From: Salinivibrio costicola subsp. costicola ATCC 33508 = LMG 11651 | GTDB taxonomy: Bacteria > Pseudomonadota > Gammaproteobacteria > Enterobacterales > Vibrionaceae | Length of the DNA stretch: 64,000 bases | Direction of reading: 5' to 3' | Assembly: GCA_000565345.1 (NCBI GenBank) | Contig: AQOF01000006.1 | Coordinates: 44,963-108,962, forward strand | Shown: one piece after another, positions 39,707 through 50,436 of the stretch | Numbering within the stretch: position 1 is the first letter of the stretch | Layout: every line of letters starts with the position of its first letter | The notes under the pieces: model-generated | The model's database searches: none | Seen by the model: only the letters and a program-made list of their open reading frames with translations | What the model was told of the DNA's origin: nothing | Program-made: the position numbers and the translations under genes

Positions 39707-40666
39707 ATGCTATCCACACCGTTAAGTGCAAAGCTTGATGCTTTATTGGCCCAGCCCCCTGAGCAAGTGGGCCTTTGCTCGGGGTTGGTCGCCACATCTA
39801 TCCCGCTTGCAGACATTCAGGTAGCGGCGGCTGTGCGTACGCCCAGCCATGGCGCACCGACATTAGTGTTCATGCACGGTTGGCAAGATAATCTCGCGAG
39901 TTTTCATTCGCTGCTTCCTTTATTGCCGCAAGATTTTGGGCTCATTCTGTTTGATTGGCCAGGGCATGGTTTATCGGAACACAAACCCGGTGATTATTAT
40001 TATCCGTTTTTTGACTATCTTGATGATCTGCACCAAGTGCTGAACCACTCATCGCTCTCGCTGCTCGGTCACACAGGGCCGGTGGTGCTGGTGGGTCATT
40101 CACTGGGTGGGGTGGTCGCTAGCTGTTATGCGGCCAGTTTCCCCGATAGTATTGATGCCATGGTGACCATTGAAGCTCTCGGCCCGATCGCGGAACCTGA
40201 GCAGACAGTCACTGAACGTTTTGCAAGCAGCTTGAATCAACGGGCCATTTTACGAACAAAGGCCCCCCGTTACTTTGATTCGGCGCTTAAGGCGCTACGG
40301 TTACGCGCCTCGATAAATAAAGTGTCGTTTGAGTCACTTCTGCCTTTGGTGGCTCGAGGACTTTCGGTATGTACACAAGGCGTACGCTGGCGTCATGACC
40401 GCAAATTAGGCGCAGAAGCGCTTTATCGGATGTCGCCAGCTCACAGTGAGTCGATTATTCGAGCGATCAATTGCCCAGTACTGGCGATTCGAGCGACAGA
40501 TGGGTATCCTGCATTTCGCTCAACAGATGCGGCCATCCGGGCAACGTGGTTTCAACAACTCACCCTCGCTGAGCTTCCCGGAACCCATCATTGCCACCTT
40601 CAACAACCGCAACAAACTGTGTCGTTGATAACGGATTTTGTGACCAAAATTCAAACGCGCACTTAA
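39707..40666 (+). CDS. alpha/beta hydrolase
   Basis: 319 aa, cytoplasmic by lack of a signal peptide. Oxyanion region FMHGWQDNLASF, nucleophile elbow VGHSLGG (about residues 128-134), and a candidate catalytic His in ELPGTHHCHLQQP near the C-terminus. Lipase/esterase class; substrate unknown. It starts 17 bp after slp and precedes fadD, so a link to lipid use is possible but only by neighbourhood. Confidence 0.85.
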   Translation: MLSTPLSAKLDALLAQPPEQVGLCSGLVATSIPLADIQVAAAVRTPSHGAPTLVFMHGWQDNLASFHSLLPLLPQDFGLILFDWPGHGLSEHKPGDYYYPFFDYLDDLHQVLNHSSLSLLGHTGPVVLVGHSLGGVVASCYAASFPDSIDAMVTIEALGPIAEPEQTVTERFASSLNQRAILRTKAPRYFDSALKALRLRASINKVSFESLLPLVARGLSVCTQGVRWRHDRKLGAEALYRMSPAHSESIIRAINCPVLAIRATDGYPAFRSTDAAIRATWFQQLTLAELPGTHHCHLQQPQQTVSLITDFVTKIQTRT

Positions 40667-40787
40667 AATGCTCGTGTAAAAATAATGTTAACGTTATGGT
40701 AGGTAGGTTAAACACTTGTTTGAATTATACCTTGCGTCGATCGAAGTGGGCAAAATAGCCGACCAGCAGAAATATAGGAGAAAGCCA

Positions 40788-42477
40788 GTGGAAAAGGTAT
40801 GGCTTAATCGTTACCCGTCGGATGTGCCGGCGGAAATAGATCCAGATGCTCATCGCTCCCTTGTTGAAATGTTTGAACATTCTGTTCAACAGTACGCCGA
40901 CCAGACTGCCTTTATTAATATGGGGCAGGTGATGACGTTTCGTAAATTGGAAGAGCGTAGCCGCGCGTTTGCGGCCTATTTGCAAAATGAGCTGAAGCTG
41001 AAAAAAGGCGATCGCGTTGCGATCATGATGCCAAACCTGCTGCAATATCCGATTGCTTTATTCGGCATTCTACGTGCCGGTTGTGTTGCTGTTAACGTCA
41101 ATCCGTTATATACCCCTCGTGAGTTAGAGCACCAGCTGACGGACGCGGGAGCAAAGGCCATTGTGATTGTCAGTAACTTTGCCCATACATTAGAAAAAGT
41201 GGTCGACAATACCCTAGTCAAGCATGTGATTTTGACCAGCTTAGGCGAGCAACTACCGCGCGCCAAAGGAACCTTGGTGAACTTTGTGGTCAAATACGTG
41301 AAGAAAATGGTACCCAAGTATCATTTACCTCATGCCACATCGATGCGCCAAACGCTGAGTCGTGGTCGCCGAATGCAATACGTTAAGCCTTTCTTGAAAG
41401 GCGATGATGTCGCTTTCCTCCAGTACACGGGTGGCACCACTGGATTGGCGAAAGGCGCTATCTTAACCCACCGCAATATGTTGGCGAATGTCTATCAAGC
41501 AAAAGGTACCTACCAGCCGGTGCTTAATGCGGGTGAAGAAGTGGTGGTAACTGCATTACCGCTTTATCACGTCTTTGCGTTGACCGTAAACTGCCTGTTG
41601 TTTATCGAGATGGGGGGCAGAACTTACTGATTTCTAACCCGCGTGATATTCCAGGCTTTGTGAAAGAGCTACAAAAATATCCATTTACCGCGATCACCGG
41701 CGTGAATACGTTATTCAATGCCTTACTCAACAACGAAGATTTCCATGAGCTCGATTTCTCAAACCTACGCTTGACCGTGGGAGGAGGCATGGCGGTACAG
41801 CGTGCAGTGGCTGAAAATTGGAAAAAACTGACGGGTAAGCACTTACTCGAAGGATATGGGTTAACCGAATGCTCACCTTTGGTTGCCGCGTATCCGTACG
41901 ATTTGCGAGACTACAATGGCTCAATTGGTTTGCCCGTGCCCTCGACTGAGGTCCGTATTGTCGATGATGAAGGTAACGATGTCGCCGATAATCAACCGGT
42001 GAGCTTCTAGTACGTGGCCCACAGGTGATGCAAGGCTACTGGAATCGGCCTGAAGCCACACGGGAGAGCATTGATGAACATGGCTGGTTAGCGACCGGTG
42101 ATGTGGTGCAGTTTGATGATGATGGTTTCTTGCACATTGTTGACCGCAAAAAAGACATGATTTTGGTATCAGGCTTCAATGTTTACCCAAATGAAGTGGA
42201 AGACGTGGTCGCCCTGCACGAAAAAGTGCTCGAGGTTGCAGCGATTGGCCAGCCTGATGAGAACTCAGGCGAGTTGGTGAAGATCTGTGTGGTGAAAAAA
42301 GATCCTTCGCTCACGCGAGATGATCTCGTTGCCCACTGTCGTAAGCATCTTACGGGCTATAAAGTACCGCGTGTGGTGGAATTTAGGGATGAATTACCTA
42401 AAACCAATGTTGGCAAGGTTTTGCGTCGTGAGTTAAGGGACGAGCCTGAAGCGCCTGCGCAAAAAGCGTCGGCTTGA
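40788..42477 (+). CDS. fadD: long-chain-fatty-acid-CoA ligase FadD (two frameshifts)
   Basis: Activates exogenous fatty acids to acyl-CoA at the inner membrane for beta-oxidation. Start GTG 40788 ([18 protein letters not shown]) after TAGGAG. The AMP-binding P-loop is [20 protein letters not shown]; later [22 protein letters not shown] and the C-terminal Lys in [16 protein letters not shown]. The frame breaks twice, both in G runs: 41612-41617 (six G, seven needed for M-G-G-Q-N) and near 41998 (CCGGTGAG should be CCGGGTGAG, P-G-E-L-L-V-R-G). About 563 aa. fadD-rnd order matches E. coli. Confidence 0.93.
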
Positions 42478-42522
42478 TGCGAACCGACCCAGAAAAGGGT
42501 AAACTAGCGATAACGAATCACG

Positions 42523-42550
42523 AAATGCCGGCATCGCCGGCATTTTCTTT
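42523..42550 (+). terminator. terminator of fadD
   Basis: AAATGCCGGC, loop ATC, GCCGGCATTTTCTTT. Lies between fadD and rnd, just before the longest possible rnd start. Confidence 0.8.
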
Positions 42551-42562
42551 ATGGGCTTTTTT

Positions 42563-43666
42563 GTGAACTATCAACTGATCACCTCTTCTCAACAACTCGT
42601 GGCTATATGCACGCGTCTTCGTCAGCAAGCAACCGTGATGGTCGATACCGAGTTTGTCCGCACTCGCACTTTCTATGCTCAGCTGGGCTTAGTTCAGCTT
42701 TATGACGGGGAGTGCCTCGCGCTGGTCGATCCTATCGCGATTGACGATTTATCGCCTTTGTGGGCACTGATGGCCGACGTCAGCGTGACCAAGGTGCTAC
42801 ATGCGAGCAGTGAAGACTTAGAGGTGTTTCTACACCATGCGGGTGCGCTACCGACACCAATGATTGATACCCAAATCATGGCAGCATTTTTAGGCCATGG
42901 TGTATCGGAAGGGTTTGCAAGCTTAGTTGAGCGTTATGTCGGTGTGGCGCTGGACAAGGGTGAGTCACGCACTGACTGGTGTGCACGGCCACTGACCGAC
43001 AAGCAAAAGCACTACGCCGCAGCAGATGTTTACTATTTGATGCCACTCTATCAGGCGTTGTCTGATGCCTTAGCGCAGACACCGTGGCAAGATGCTATCG
43101 TCGAGGAGTGCGCACTGCTTTGCCTGAAAAAACAGCAGCCAAAGGCGGATGATGCCGTCTATCGAGAGATTAAATATGCTTGGCAGTTGAATCCACAACA
43201 ATTGGCAGTATTGCAAGCGTTGGCAAAATGGCGAGCCAAAGAGGCACGACGTCGTGACATGGCGCTTAATTTTATCGTCAAAGAACAGCACCTTTGGAAA
43301 ATGGCGCGATACGATATACGCACAGTAGAACAAATGCAGGAACATGGGTTTGATCGCTTTGAAATTCGCTATCATGCACAAACACTGATAAAAATCGCAA
43401 AACAGGCTGACAAGATGACTGCGGATAAATACCCGCCAGCACTGACACGATTGGTCGATGAACCAGGCTATAAAGCGGTGATCAAAGCAATTAAAGAAAA
43501 AGTGCAAGAAGCGGCTGATAACGCTGGGTTAGCGCCAGAGTTTATTGGCTCCAAAAAACAGCTGAATCAGCTGATTACTTGGGTATGGCGAGACGATTGC
43601 CAAGAAGAGAAACGCCCCGAGTTAGCAAAAGGATGGCGTTACACGTTAATTGGCGATGCCTGTTAG
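42563..43666 (+). CDS. rnd: ribonuclease D
   Basis: 3'-5' exoribonuclease that trims tRNA precursors. I choose GTG 42563 (VNYQLITSSQQLVAIC, aligning with E. coli MNYQMITTDD) over ATG 42551, which directly follows the fadD terminator. 367 aa. The DEDD exonuclease domain has VDTEFVRTRTFYAQLGLVQL (first D and E), the second D region in TQIMAAFLGH, and HYAAADVYYLMPLY (Y..D). Two HRDC-type domains follow (about residues 205-290 and beyond). Confidence 0.92.
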   Translation: MNYQLITSSQQLVAICTRLRQQATVMVDTEFVRTRTFYAQLGLVQLYDGECLALVDPIAIDDLSPLWALMADVSVTKVLHASSEDLEVFLHHAGALPTPMIDTQIMAAFLGHGVSEGFASLVERYVGVALDKGESRTDWCARPLTDKQKHYAAADVYYLMPLYQALSDALAQTPWQDAIVEECALLCLKKQQPKADDAVYREIKYAWQLNPQQLAVLQALAKWRAKEARRRDMALNFIVKEQHLWKMARYDIRTVEQMQEHGFDRFEIRYHAQTLIKIAKQADKMTADKYPPALTRLVDEPGYKAVIKAIKEKVQEAADNAGLAPEFIGSKKQLNQLITWVWRDDCQEEKRPELAKGWRYTLIGDAC

Positions 43667-43698
43667 CGGCTATTCCCAAAAAGCCAACCGCCTAAACC

Positions 43699-43725
43699 TA
43701 AAAAGCGGTGCTCGTGCACCGCTTT
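43699..43725. terminator. bidirectional terminator between rnd and minE
   Basis: AAAAAGCGGTGC, loop TCGT, GCACCGCTTT. The T run is better on the minus strand (CTTTTTAGG), serving minCDE; on the plus strand TTTCGTGTTTTT follows rnd. Confidence 0.85.
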
Positions 43726-43751
43726 CGTGTTTTTGAGAAAAAGGGGCCGTA

Positions 43752-44021
43752 TTAGTGGTCCTTTCCTTCCTCGGGGAGCGTAACATTTAGCTCTAAAACA
43801 GACAGATCATCATCCCCTTGCTCGAGGCTAACCGATACCTGGTCTGGCGCAATATCGACATATTTCCGGATGACATCTAAGATATCTTGCTTAAGCTGAG
43901 GCAGATAGGTTGGAGCAGGGCTATCGGCACTACGACGCTCGGCAACAATAATCTGTAAACGCTCTTTCGCGATGTTGGCGGACTTTTTCTTAGTGGGCCG
44001 GAAGAATTCTAGCAATGCCAC
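43752..44021 (-). CDS. minE: cell division topological specificity factor MinE
   Basis: 89 aa from GTG 44021 ([30 protein letters not shown]). GGAGG five bases before supports this start, which follows the minD stop by one base; the longer TTG start at 44033 would lie inside minD. MinE stimulates the MinD ATPase and drives pole-to-pole oscillation so that the Z ring forms at midcell. The N-terminal anti-MinCD helix and the C-terminal dimerisation region are both recognisable. Confidence 0.95.
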   Translation of the reverse strand: MALLEFFRPTKKKSANIAKERLQIIVAERRSADSPAPTYLPQLKQDILDVIRKYVDIAPDQVSVSLEQGDDDLSVLELNVTLPEEGKDH

Positions 44022-44022
44022 A

Positions 44023-44835
44023 TTAGCCTCCAAATAAGCGTTTTAAGAAACCTTTACGCTCTTCCTCAATAAAGCGGAAGGGGCGCTCTTCACCCAGCAA
44101 ACGAGCGATGGCATCTTCGTAGGCCTGGCCTGCGTCAGACTCTTGGTCAAGCACAACAGGCTCACCTTTGTTCGAGGCGTGTAATACCGACTGGCTTTCC
44201 GGGATCACGCCCAGCAGAGGAATGCGTAGAATATCTTCAACGTCTTCGACACTTAGCATTTCGCCATTGGTCACACGTGCAGGATTATAACGAGTGACTA
44301 ATAAATGGTGTTTAACCGGCTCCTCACCGTTTTCGGCGCGGCGTGATTTAGAGTCAAGAATACCAAGAATACGGTCAGAATCGCGTACAGATGACACTTC
44401 AGGATTGGTAGTGACAATCGCTTCATCAGCAAAATACAGCGCCATTAATGCGCCGGCCTCGATGCCCGCCGGGGAGTCGCAAATAATGTATTCAAAACCA
44501 AGCTCGTCCATGTCTTTTAAAACACGCTCAACCCCTTCTTTGGTCAGCGCATCTTTATCGCGTGTCTGAGAAGCGGGTAGAATAAACAAGTTTTCTACCC
44601 GTTTATCTTTAATCAATGCTTGATGGAGATTCGCTTCACCATTAATGACATTAACAAAATCGTAGACAACACGGCGTTCACACCCCATCACCAAGTCCAG
44701 GTTACGTAAACCGATATCAAAATCGACGACGGCTGTTTTTTTGCCTGTTAATGCTAATCCGGTCGCTAATGCTGCACTTGAGGTGGTTTTTCCCACGCCA
44801 CCTTTGCCGGAAGTAATTACAATAATTCGTGCCAT
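44023..44835 (-). CDS. minD: septum site-determining ATPase MinD
   Basis: 270 aa. Deviant Walker A motif [10 protein letters not shown] at residues 10-19, switch [12 protein letters not shown], switch [17 protein letters not shown]. The C-terminal amphipathic membrane-targeting helix [12 protein letters not shown] is intact. MinD with ATP binds the membrane, recruits MinC to block FtsZ and is displaced by MinE. Middle gene of minCDE. Confidence 0.97.
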   Translation of the reverse strand: MARIIVITSGKGGVGKTTSSAALATGLALTGKKTAVVDFDIGLRNLDLVMGCERRVVYDFVNVINGEANLHQALIKDKRVENLFILPASQTRDKDALTKEGVERVLKDMDELGFEYIICDSPAGIEAGALMALYFADEAIVTTNPEVSSVRDSDRILGILDSKSRRAENGEEPVKHHLLVTRYNPARVTNGEMLSVEDVEDILRIPLLGVIPESQSVLHASNKGEPVVLDQESDAGQAYEDAIARLLGEERPFRFIEEERKGFLKRLFGG

Positions 44836-44852
44836 TCCTCGTCCTTATTCTC

Positions 44853-45514
44853 TTATAGCGTGAGGGGGTCAATCTGTAAGCTTTCTTGATTAAGCGACAC
44901 CATGGCTGGCCGCTCAACATGTTCTTGTGGAATCTTATCATTCAGCCAATAGCTACCTGCCACTGACAATAATTCTGACTGAAGGTTCTGACAATAAATG
45001 CGTGCTTGTTTTTGTCCGCATGCGCCGGCAATTGCACGGCCTCGTAGCACCCCATAAATATGAATACTGCCATCGGCAATCACTTCTGCCCCGGCGCTAA
45101 CATGATTCAAGATGACCAAATCTGCGTTTTTAGCATAAATTTGCTGGCCGGAACGAACAGGCGCGGTGACCACTTTTGCTGGCGTTTGTATCGGATCTGC
45201 GATCCGTGACTGCTTACTTGATTTAAGCACGGCCAGTCCCGAATCTAGCGCAAGTTGGCGTGTATGGTTGTGCGTGACCCCAGTCAGTCCGATAAGAATC
45301 ATTCCCGTTGCCTGTAAACAGCGCTTTAACGCACTGATGTCAGGACATTGAGAAAGGCGTTGAACATCAGCACAACGGGGCGACCTTCAAAAAAAACAGG
45401 TGCTTGAGTGACCTTCTCGGCCAGCACATCAGCCGCCGCGGCGAAGTTATCGTCAACAAGATGGAGGACGGATAGGGTGAAAGTAGAGCCTTTCAACTCC
45501 GGTTGTTTAAGCAT
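44853..45514 (-). CDS. minC: septum site-determining inhibitor MinC (frameshifted)
   Basis: About 221 aa when repaired. The N-terminal FtsZ-interacting domain (LKGSTFTLSVLHLVDDNFAAAADVLAEKV) and the C-terminal beta-helix domain (RSGQQIYAKNADLVILNHVSAGAEVIADGSIHIYGVLRGRAIAG) are both present and typical. They are in different frames: near 45353 GCCTTTCTC should be GCCTTTTCTC, which gives F-N-A-F-S-Q-C-P-D-I-S. First gene of minCDE, divergent from ycgL as in E. coli. Confidence 0.93.
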
Positions 45515-45781
45515 GTGATTCGATCCCGGTTCTGTCGTTAAACACGAGTCAGACGCGCATTATCAGACGTTGAATAGCATGGTATATTCACAGCACGGAT
45601 GCGGCAAGCAAGGTTTGCTTTTCGAGTCAGATTTCTCGTTTTAATGATGTTTTTTAGCTTTATAGTGAGAAACCACCGCAAATACGTGTTTTGATACACT
45701 TTGCGGTAAAGTTTAACAAACCTTTGCCCGAGGATGACAATTTATCGCCTGTTTTATGGCATGCTCGTGAGGACTTTTGAG

Positions 45782-46057
45782 ATGTATTGCGCAATTTATC
45801 GAAGCAAAAAGAAAGAAGGCACCTATCTTTATCTTGCAGAGAAAGATAAATTTGATGATGTGCCAGAGGCGCTGATGAACAGCTTTGGGCAACCAGAGTT
45901 CGCAATGATGATTGACTTGGACAAGCGTGAAAAGCTTGCGGTGGTCAATATCACCAAGGTAAAGCAAAGCCTGCAAGAGGAGGGGTTTTTTGTACAGCTG
46001 CCCCCACCTCCGGACGTAGCGCTGCAGGCTATTCGTAATAGAAACGAAAAACTGTAA
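45782..46057 (+). CDS. ycgL: YcgL family protein
   Basis: 91 aa from ATG 45782 (MYCAIYRSKKKEGTYLYLAEKD) with TGAGGA upstream; the in-frame start at 45734 is not family-like. The YcgL domain shows FDDVPEALMNSFGQPEFAMMIDL and VQLPPPPD. Function unknown. Its place beside minC is conserved in gammaproteobacteria. Confidence 0.92.
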   Translation: MYCAIYRSKKKEGTYLYLAEKDKFDDVPEALMNSFGQPEFAMMIDLDKREKLAVVNITKVKQSLQEEGFFVQLPPPPDVALQAIRNRNEKL

Positions 46058-46067
46058 AAGGAAGACT

Positions 46068-47039
46068 ATGCGCAAAGGTATGATTTCAGCCTGTATGGCG
46101 GCTGCATTAATCGTTAGCCCAGTGATGGCCAAGCCAGGATTTGAACAATATGTGGCCTCATTAAAAGATGAAGCTCGTGAGGCAGGGATTAGCGATGCAT
46201 TGCTCGAGCGAGCGTTTGACGGGATTGAATATCATGAACGTGCGGTAAGCTCAGATCGAAATCAACCCGAGCGGCGCCTTACTTTAGACGAGTATATTCC
46301 CCGTGCGGTACCAGACTGGAAAGTGGCGCAAGCGAAAAAGCTCTACAATCAGCATTATGACGCATTAAAAAAAGTGGGTGAACAATACCAGGTGCAACCA
46401 CGTTTTATTGTTGCCCTGTGGGGCGTTGAAAGTAACTTTGGTAAGCTCCAAGGCAGTTATAATGTGATTGAGGCATTGTCGACATTGGCATTTGATGGCC
46501 GTCGAGAAGCTTTTTTCCGTAAAGAAACCATGGCAGCACTGACAATATTACAGCAAGGTCATATTGCCCCCGAAGACATGAAAGGATCATGGGCGGGAGC
46601 AATGGGGCAATCTCAGTTTATGCCCAGTTCGTTTATTAATTATGCTGTGGATGGCAACCAAGATGGTAAAAAGGATATTTGGCAAACGGAGGCCGATGTT
46701 TTTGCATCGGCAGCGAATTATCTGAAACAAGCTGGTTGGGATGATACCTACACATGGGGTCGGCAAGTTCAAGTTCCAGAACAGCTTGATCGGTCTCTAC
46801 TCGGTACCGGAGCAGACAAGGGCTTATTGTTAAGTGACTGGCAGACGAAAGGCGTAAGACGCATGAACGGCCAAGCGTTACCCAAGGTCGACATCAAAGC
46901 ATGGCTCATTCAGCCTGATGATGAAAAGGGGAGAGCGTATTTGGTCTACAATAATTATCAAAGCTTATTGAAGTGGAACCGCTCGCATTACTTTGCTCTG
47001 GCGGTTAGTCATTTAGCCGATAGAATTAAATTTGATTGA
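46068..47039 (+). CDS. lytic murein transglycosylase (MltB-like, SLT_2 domain)
   Basis: 323 aa with a signal peptide (MISACMAAALIVSPVMA) but no lipobox cysteine, so probably periplasmic and soluble, unlike E. coli MltB. The catalytic glutamate is in VALWGVESNFGKLQGSYNV (about residue 125). Family motifs GSWAGAMGQSQFMPSSF and DIWQTEADVFASAANYL follow. It cleaves the MurNAc-GlcNAc bond of peptidoglycan with 1,6-anhydro product. It starts 10 bp after ycgL, so the two likely share a transcript. Confidence 0.9.
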   Translation: MRKGMISACMAAALIVSPVMAKPGFEQYVASLKDEAREAGISDALLERAFDGIEYHERAVSSDRNQPERRLTLDEYIPRAVPDWKVAQAKKLYNQHYDALKKVGEQYQVQPRFIVALWGVESNFGKLQGSYNVIEALSTLAFDGRREAFFRKETMAALTILQQGHIAPEDMKGSWAGAMGQSQFMPSSFINYAVDGNQDGKKDIWQTEADVFASAANYLKQAGWDDTYTWGRQVQVPEQLDRSLLGTGADKGLLLSDWQTKGVRRMNGQALPKVDIKAWLIQPDDEKGRAYLVYNNYQSLLKWNRSHYFALAVSHLADRIKFD

Positions 47040-47050
47040 TACCCTATAAC

Positions 47051-47083
47051 AAAAAAAGAGGCCTTGGCCTCTTTTTTCTTTTT
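47051..47083. terminator. bidirectional terminator between the transglycosylase gene and hns
   Basis: AAAAAGAGGCC / GGCCTCTTTTTT with TT centre and T runs on both strands, between convergent genes. Confidence 0.9.
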
Positions 47084-47097
47084 CCTTGGTAAAAAGT

Positions 47098-47523
47098 TTA
47101 TGCTTCTTGACCAGGGATGAGGAAATCGTCGAGTGTTGCAGAACCACTTTCCGTCGCTTCGCGAATAACCTTAGGCATACGGCCTTGACCTGTCCATGTT
47201 TTATGTGAACCGTCATTATCAGTATATTGGTATTTAGCTGGACGTGCTGCGCGCTTTCCTGGTGTTTTCGCTTTAGTGCTGCCACCTAATAGCTTCATGA
47301 GCTCTTCTGGCTCAATGCCATCGGCCACTAACATTTCGCGGTATTTCTCTAGCTTTTCTAAACGCTCTTGTTCTTTTGCTTCTTCTTCGCGATCAATTTC
47401 TTTACGCTCTTCAACCACAGTATGTAGTTTCTCTAACGCTTCGTTTAGTTGCTCGGTTGACATCTCTTTGGCAAGAGCGCGTAAGCTACGCAGGTTGAGT
47501 AACGCTTTCATTGCATCAGACAT
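47098..47523 (-). CDS. hns: H-NS family nucleoid protein
   Basis: 141 aa. N-terminal coiled-coil oligomerisation region (about residues 1-65, rich in E, K and L: EEAKEQERLEKLEKYREML). A linker (TKAKTPGKRAARPAK) precedes the DNA-binding domain YQYTDNDGSHKTWTGQGRMPKVI; the loop TGQGRMP corresponds to the minor-groove Q/RGR hook. Silences AT-rich genes. The neighbouring tdk is in the usual place. The 550 bp upstream is partly AT-rich. Confidence 0.94.
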   Translation of the reverse strand: MSDAMKALLNLRSLRALAKEMSTEQLNEALEKLHTVVEERKEIDREEEAKEQERLEKLEKYREMLVADGIEPEELMKLLGGSTKAKTPGKRAARPAKYQYTDNDGSHKTWTGQGRMPKVIREATESGSATLDDFLIPGQEA

Positions 47524-48074
47524 TATTTGTTCCTGTTTAATTTATTTGTTAATAGAAGGATGATAGCACTATAAATGAAATATACAATATTACATATATT
47601 AATACGCCACATTGTTCATTATTTGCAAGTTATTCGCAATCCTAGCGTATAGTTTTAGTGGCGTTTTGATTCTTGTGTCTAAAAAAATAGAATGCGCGTC
47701 GTTTATCATTGGCATGGAAAAGGAATAGAACGCCTGCCAACGAGCCGATGATTTTTCAAACATAAACAGTTGCGATAGTGAGCACGATGTGTAGAATGCA
47801 CTTCGCTTAACGTAGAGGTGCGTTGTTTATGAGTCGTGCGTAAGAGGGTGATACCGATGAGGGCGCATAAAAGGAAACAATGCCGAAGCCAATCAGGTCA
47901 TCACACCGATTGAGCTGGGGCTGTTACCGAATAGGAGCAGCACTGCCATAGTACTTAGAAACACACTATGGAGCGCTACTGTATGTAGGAGGCAAGTTGT
48001 TTGCCGTGTAATACCACGCCTTACCGTCTTCGTTTCTGCAGTAGATCTCCAACCACCTGGTTGATATTGAGATC
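47524..48074. other. intergenic region between hns and the NhaC-family gene
   Basis: About 550 bp without a convincing gene. The first 150 bp are AT-rich (ATATACAATATTACATATATTAA) and should hold the hns promoter. Farther on, the minus strand has short hydrophobic stretches in several frames, such as SLAGVLFLFHA and ASALFPFM. They could be remnants of a small membrane protein, but no frame is long and I do not call it. Confidence 0.5.
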
Positions 48075-49657
48075 ATGAACTTAACAGACTTTTCTTCATC
48101 CGCTTTATCACTGCTTCCTCCGTTGCTGGCCTTGGGTCTCGCGATTGCAACTCGACGTGTCTTATTGTCGTTGGGTATGGGGATAATCCTTGGCACCGTA
48201 TTACTGACGGATTTTTCACTTGTGCCCGCTAGTCAGTATTTACTGGACGTGATCACTGGCTTATTTATCGCTGATGGCGGTTTAAACAGCTGGAACTTGA
48301 GTATCCTCGCCTTTTTAATATTATTGGGCATGATTACCGCGTTATTATCCTTATGCGGGGGGACGCGCGCGTTTGCGAATTGGGCACAAAGCCGGATTAA
48401 GAGTAAACGTGGTGCGAAGTTACTGGCTGCTTTTCTTGGGGTATTCATCTTTGTTGATGATTACTTTAATAGCTTAGCGGTAGGGGCCGTTTCTCGCCCA
48501 GTCACGGATCGTTTTCATGTTTCACGGGCAAAACTTGCTATATTCTCGACTCGACAGCGGCGCCTATGTGTGTGATTACACCGGCCTCCAGCTGGGGAGC
48601 CTATATCATTACCGTTATTGGCTCTATCTTGGTTGCGCATGGTGTTACCGATTACACCGCACTGGGTGCGTTTGTCATCATGATTCCGATGAACTTTTAT
48701 GCCATTTTTGCGCTGCTGTTAGTGTTTGCCGTGGTCTGGTTTCAGCTTGATATTGGCCCCATGCGCCAATTTGAATACCAAGCAAAAAAAGGCAGCCGAT
48801 TAGGTGATGAAAGCGAACATTGTGCTGATATTTGCGATGATTTAGGCATCGAAGAAAGTGAAAATGGCAGTGTAGCGGATCTGGTGGCTCCGATAGTCGT
48901 GCTAGTGATCGCCACGATTAGCGCCATGCTTTACACCGGTGCGCAATCTTTAGCAGCTGATCATCATGCATTCTCTATCCTGGGAGCGTTTGAGAATACC
49001 GACGTCGGCATGTCATTACTGTGGGGCGGACTGGCCGGCCTGTTTGTTGCGCTAGTGATGACGGTTAAACAAGGCATTGCTAAGCCCGATATTGCGAAGA
49101 CGTTATGGGTCGGCGCTAAATCAATGTTTGGTGCGATTCTTATATTGCTATTTGCTTGGTCGATTGGCCATATCATTGGTGATTTACAAACGGGTAAATA
49201 TTTATCCTCGTTAGTACAAGGTAACCTACCTGCTCAATTGTTACCTGTGGTTTTATTTTTATTGGCGGCAGTGATGGCATTCGCCACGGGCACGTCGTGG
49301 GGCACATTTGGTATTATGCTCCCGATTGCGGGGGATCTTGCGGCAGCGACGGATATTGCGCTGATGTTGCCGATGCTGTCTGCGGTATTAGCCGGTGCTG
49401 TATTTGGCGATCATTGTTCTCCTATCTCAGATACCACTATTTTATCCTCAACAGGGGCGCGCTGTGGGCATATTGACCACGTCGCCACGCAGCTACCTTA
49501 TGCAATCGGGGGCGCAGTCGTTGCGACATTTGGCTTCTTAGTGCTTGGCTTTACCGCCTCTTTGTTATGGTCATTAGCCGCGTCGACGCTGGCGTTCATT
49601 CTTTTGTGCTCGGGGTTACTTTGGCTTAAAAAGCGGCCCTGTCAATTGAAAGGATAG
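48075..49657 (+). CDS. Na+/H+ antiporter, NhaC family (frameshifted)
   Basis: About 528 aa, some 10-12 membrane helices. NhaC-type signatures: LLGMITALLSLCGGTRAF, FLGVFIFVDDYFNSLAVGAVSRPVTDRF, MAFATGTSWGTFGIMLPIAG and FGDHCSPISDTTILSSTGARC. The break is near 48538, where GCTATATTC should read GCTTATATTC; the joined peptide is A-K-L-A-Y-I-L-D-S-T-A-A-P-M-C-V-I. It would export Na+ in exchange for protons, which fits a marine or halophilic host. The exact ion specificity is not shown by sequence. Confidence 0.87.
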
Positions 49658-49662
49658 TCCTT

Positions 49663-49693
49663 CAAGCCCCGCATAAACGGGGCTTTTCTTTTT
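49663..49693 (+). terminator. terminator of the NhaC-family gene
   Basis: AAGCCCCG, loop CATAAA, CGGGGCTT, then TTCTTTTT. Confidence 0.88.
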
Positions 49694-49767
49694 CTGCGGG
49701 TTCGGTAGCATGCCGGTGTATTGAATGATGTTGGCCCTGAAGTAGGGCGTTACGTGTAGAGACAGTT

Positions 49768-50349
49768 ATGGCCCAGTTATATTTTTACTATTCGGCAATG
49801 AATGCCGGTAAATCGACCACCTTGTTGCAATCTGCGTTCAATTATCAAGAGCGTGGGATGCAGCCTTTACTGTTCACCGCCGCGATCGATAATCGCTACG
49901 GGCAAGGTAAAATAAGTTCACGTATAGGCCTGGACGCGGATGCACATCTGTATGACAACCAAACGTCGTTGTTTGAGCATGTGGCGGCCATTTTATCTCA
50001 GGACAAAGTCGACTGTTTGTTAATTGACGAGAGCCAGTTTTTAACCAAGCAGCAAGTACTGGAACTGACCGATGTCGTGGATAAATTGCGGATCCCTGTC
50101 CTATGTTATGGTTTGCGTACCGATTTTCGTGGTGAATTGTTTGAAGGGTCACAGTACTTACTCGCGTGGGCTGACAAATTGGTGGAGCTTAAAACTGTGT
50201 GTCATTGTGGGCGTAAAGCCAGTCGTGTCATTCGGCAAGACGCTGAAGGCAACGCGATTGCAGATGGCGATCAGGTTGTGATTGGGGGCAATGAACGTTA
50301 TGTGTCTGTTTGTCGTCGCCACTACAAGCAGATGCTCGGACTGCTCTGA
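49768..50349 (+). CDS. tdk: thymidine kinase
   Basis: 193 aa, type II (TK1-like). Phosphorylates thymidine with ATP in the pyrimidine salvage pathway. P-loop [10 protein letters not shown] (residues 11-20), Walker B-like [10 protein letters not shown], lasso-domain zinc cysteines in VCHCGRKAS and [28 protein letters not shown] is the flexible substrate region. Single gene between two terminators. Confidence 0.96.
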   Translation: MAQLYFYYSAMNAGKSTTLLQSAFNYQERGMQPLLFTAAIDNRYGQGKISSRIGLDADAHLYDNQTSLFEHVAAILSQDKVDCLLIDESQFLTKQQVLELTDVVDKLRIPVLCYGLRTDFRGELFEGSQYLLAWADKLVELKTVCHCGRKASRVIRQDAEGNAIADGDQVVIGGNERYVSVCRRHYKQMLGLL

Positions 50350-50382
50350 GCAATGGAACCTGTGTGACACACTGAAAAGACA

Positions 50383-50410
50383 AAAAAGGCGAGCAACAGC
50401 TCGCCTTTTC
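50383..50410. terminator. bidirectional terminator between tdk and cspD
   Basis: AAAAAGGCGAGC, loop AACA, GCTCGCCTTTTCTT; the stem has T runs on both sides, between convergent genes. Confidence 0.9.
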
Positions 50411-50436
50411 TTCAATTTGGCCGATCGGGGTCAGTG

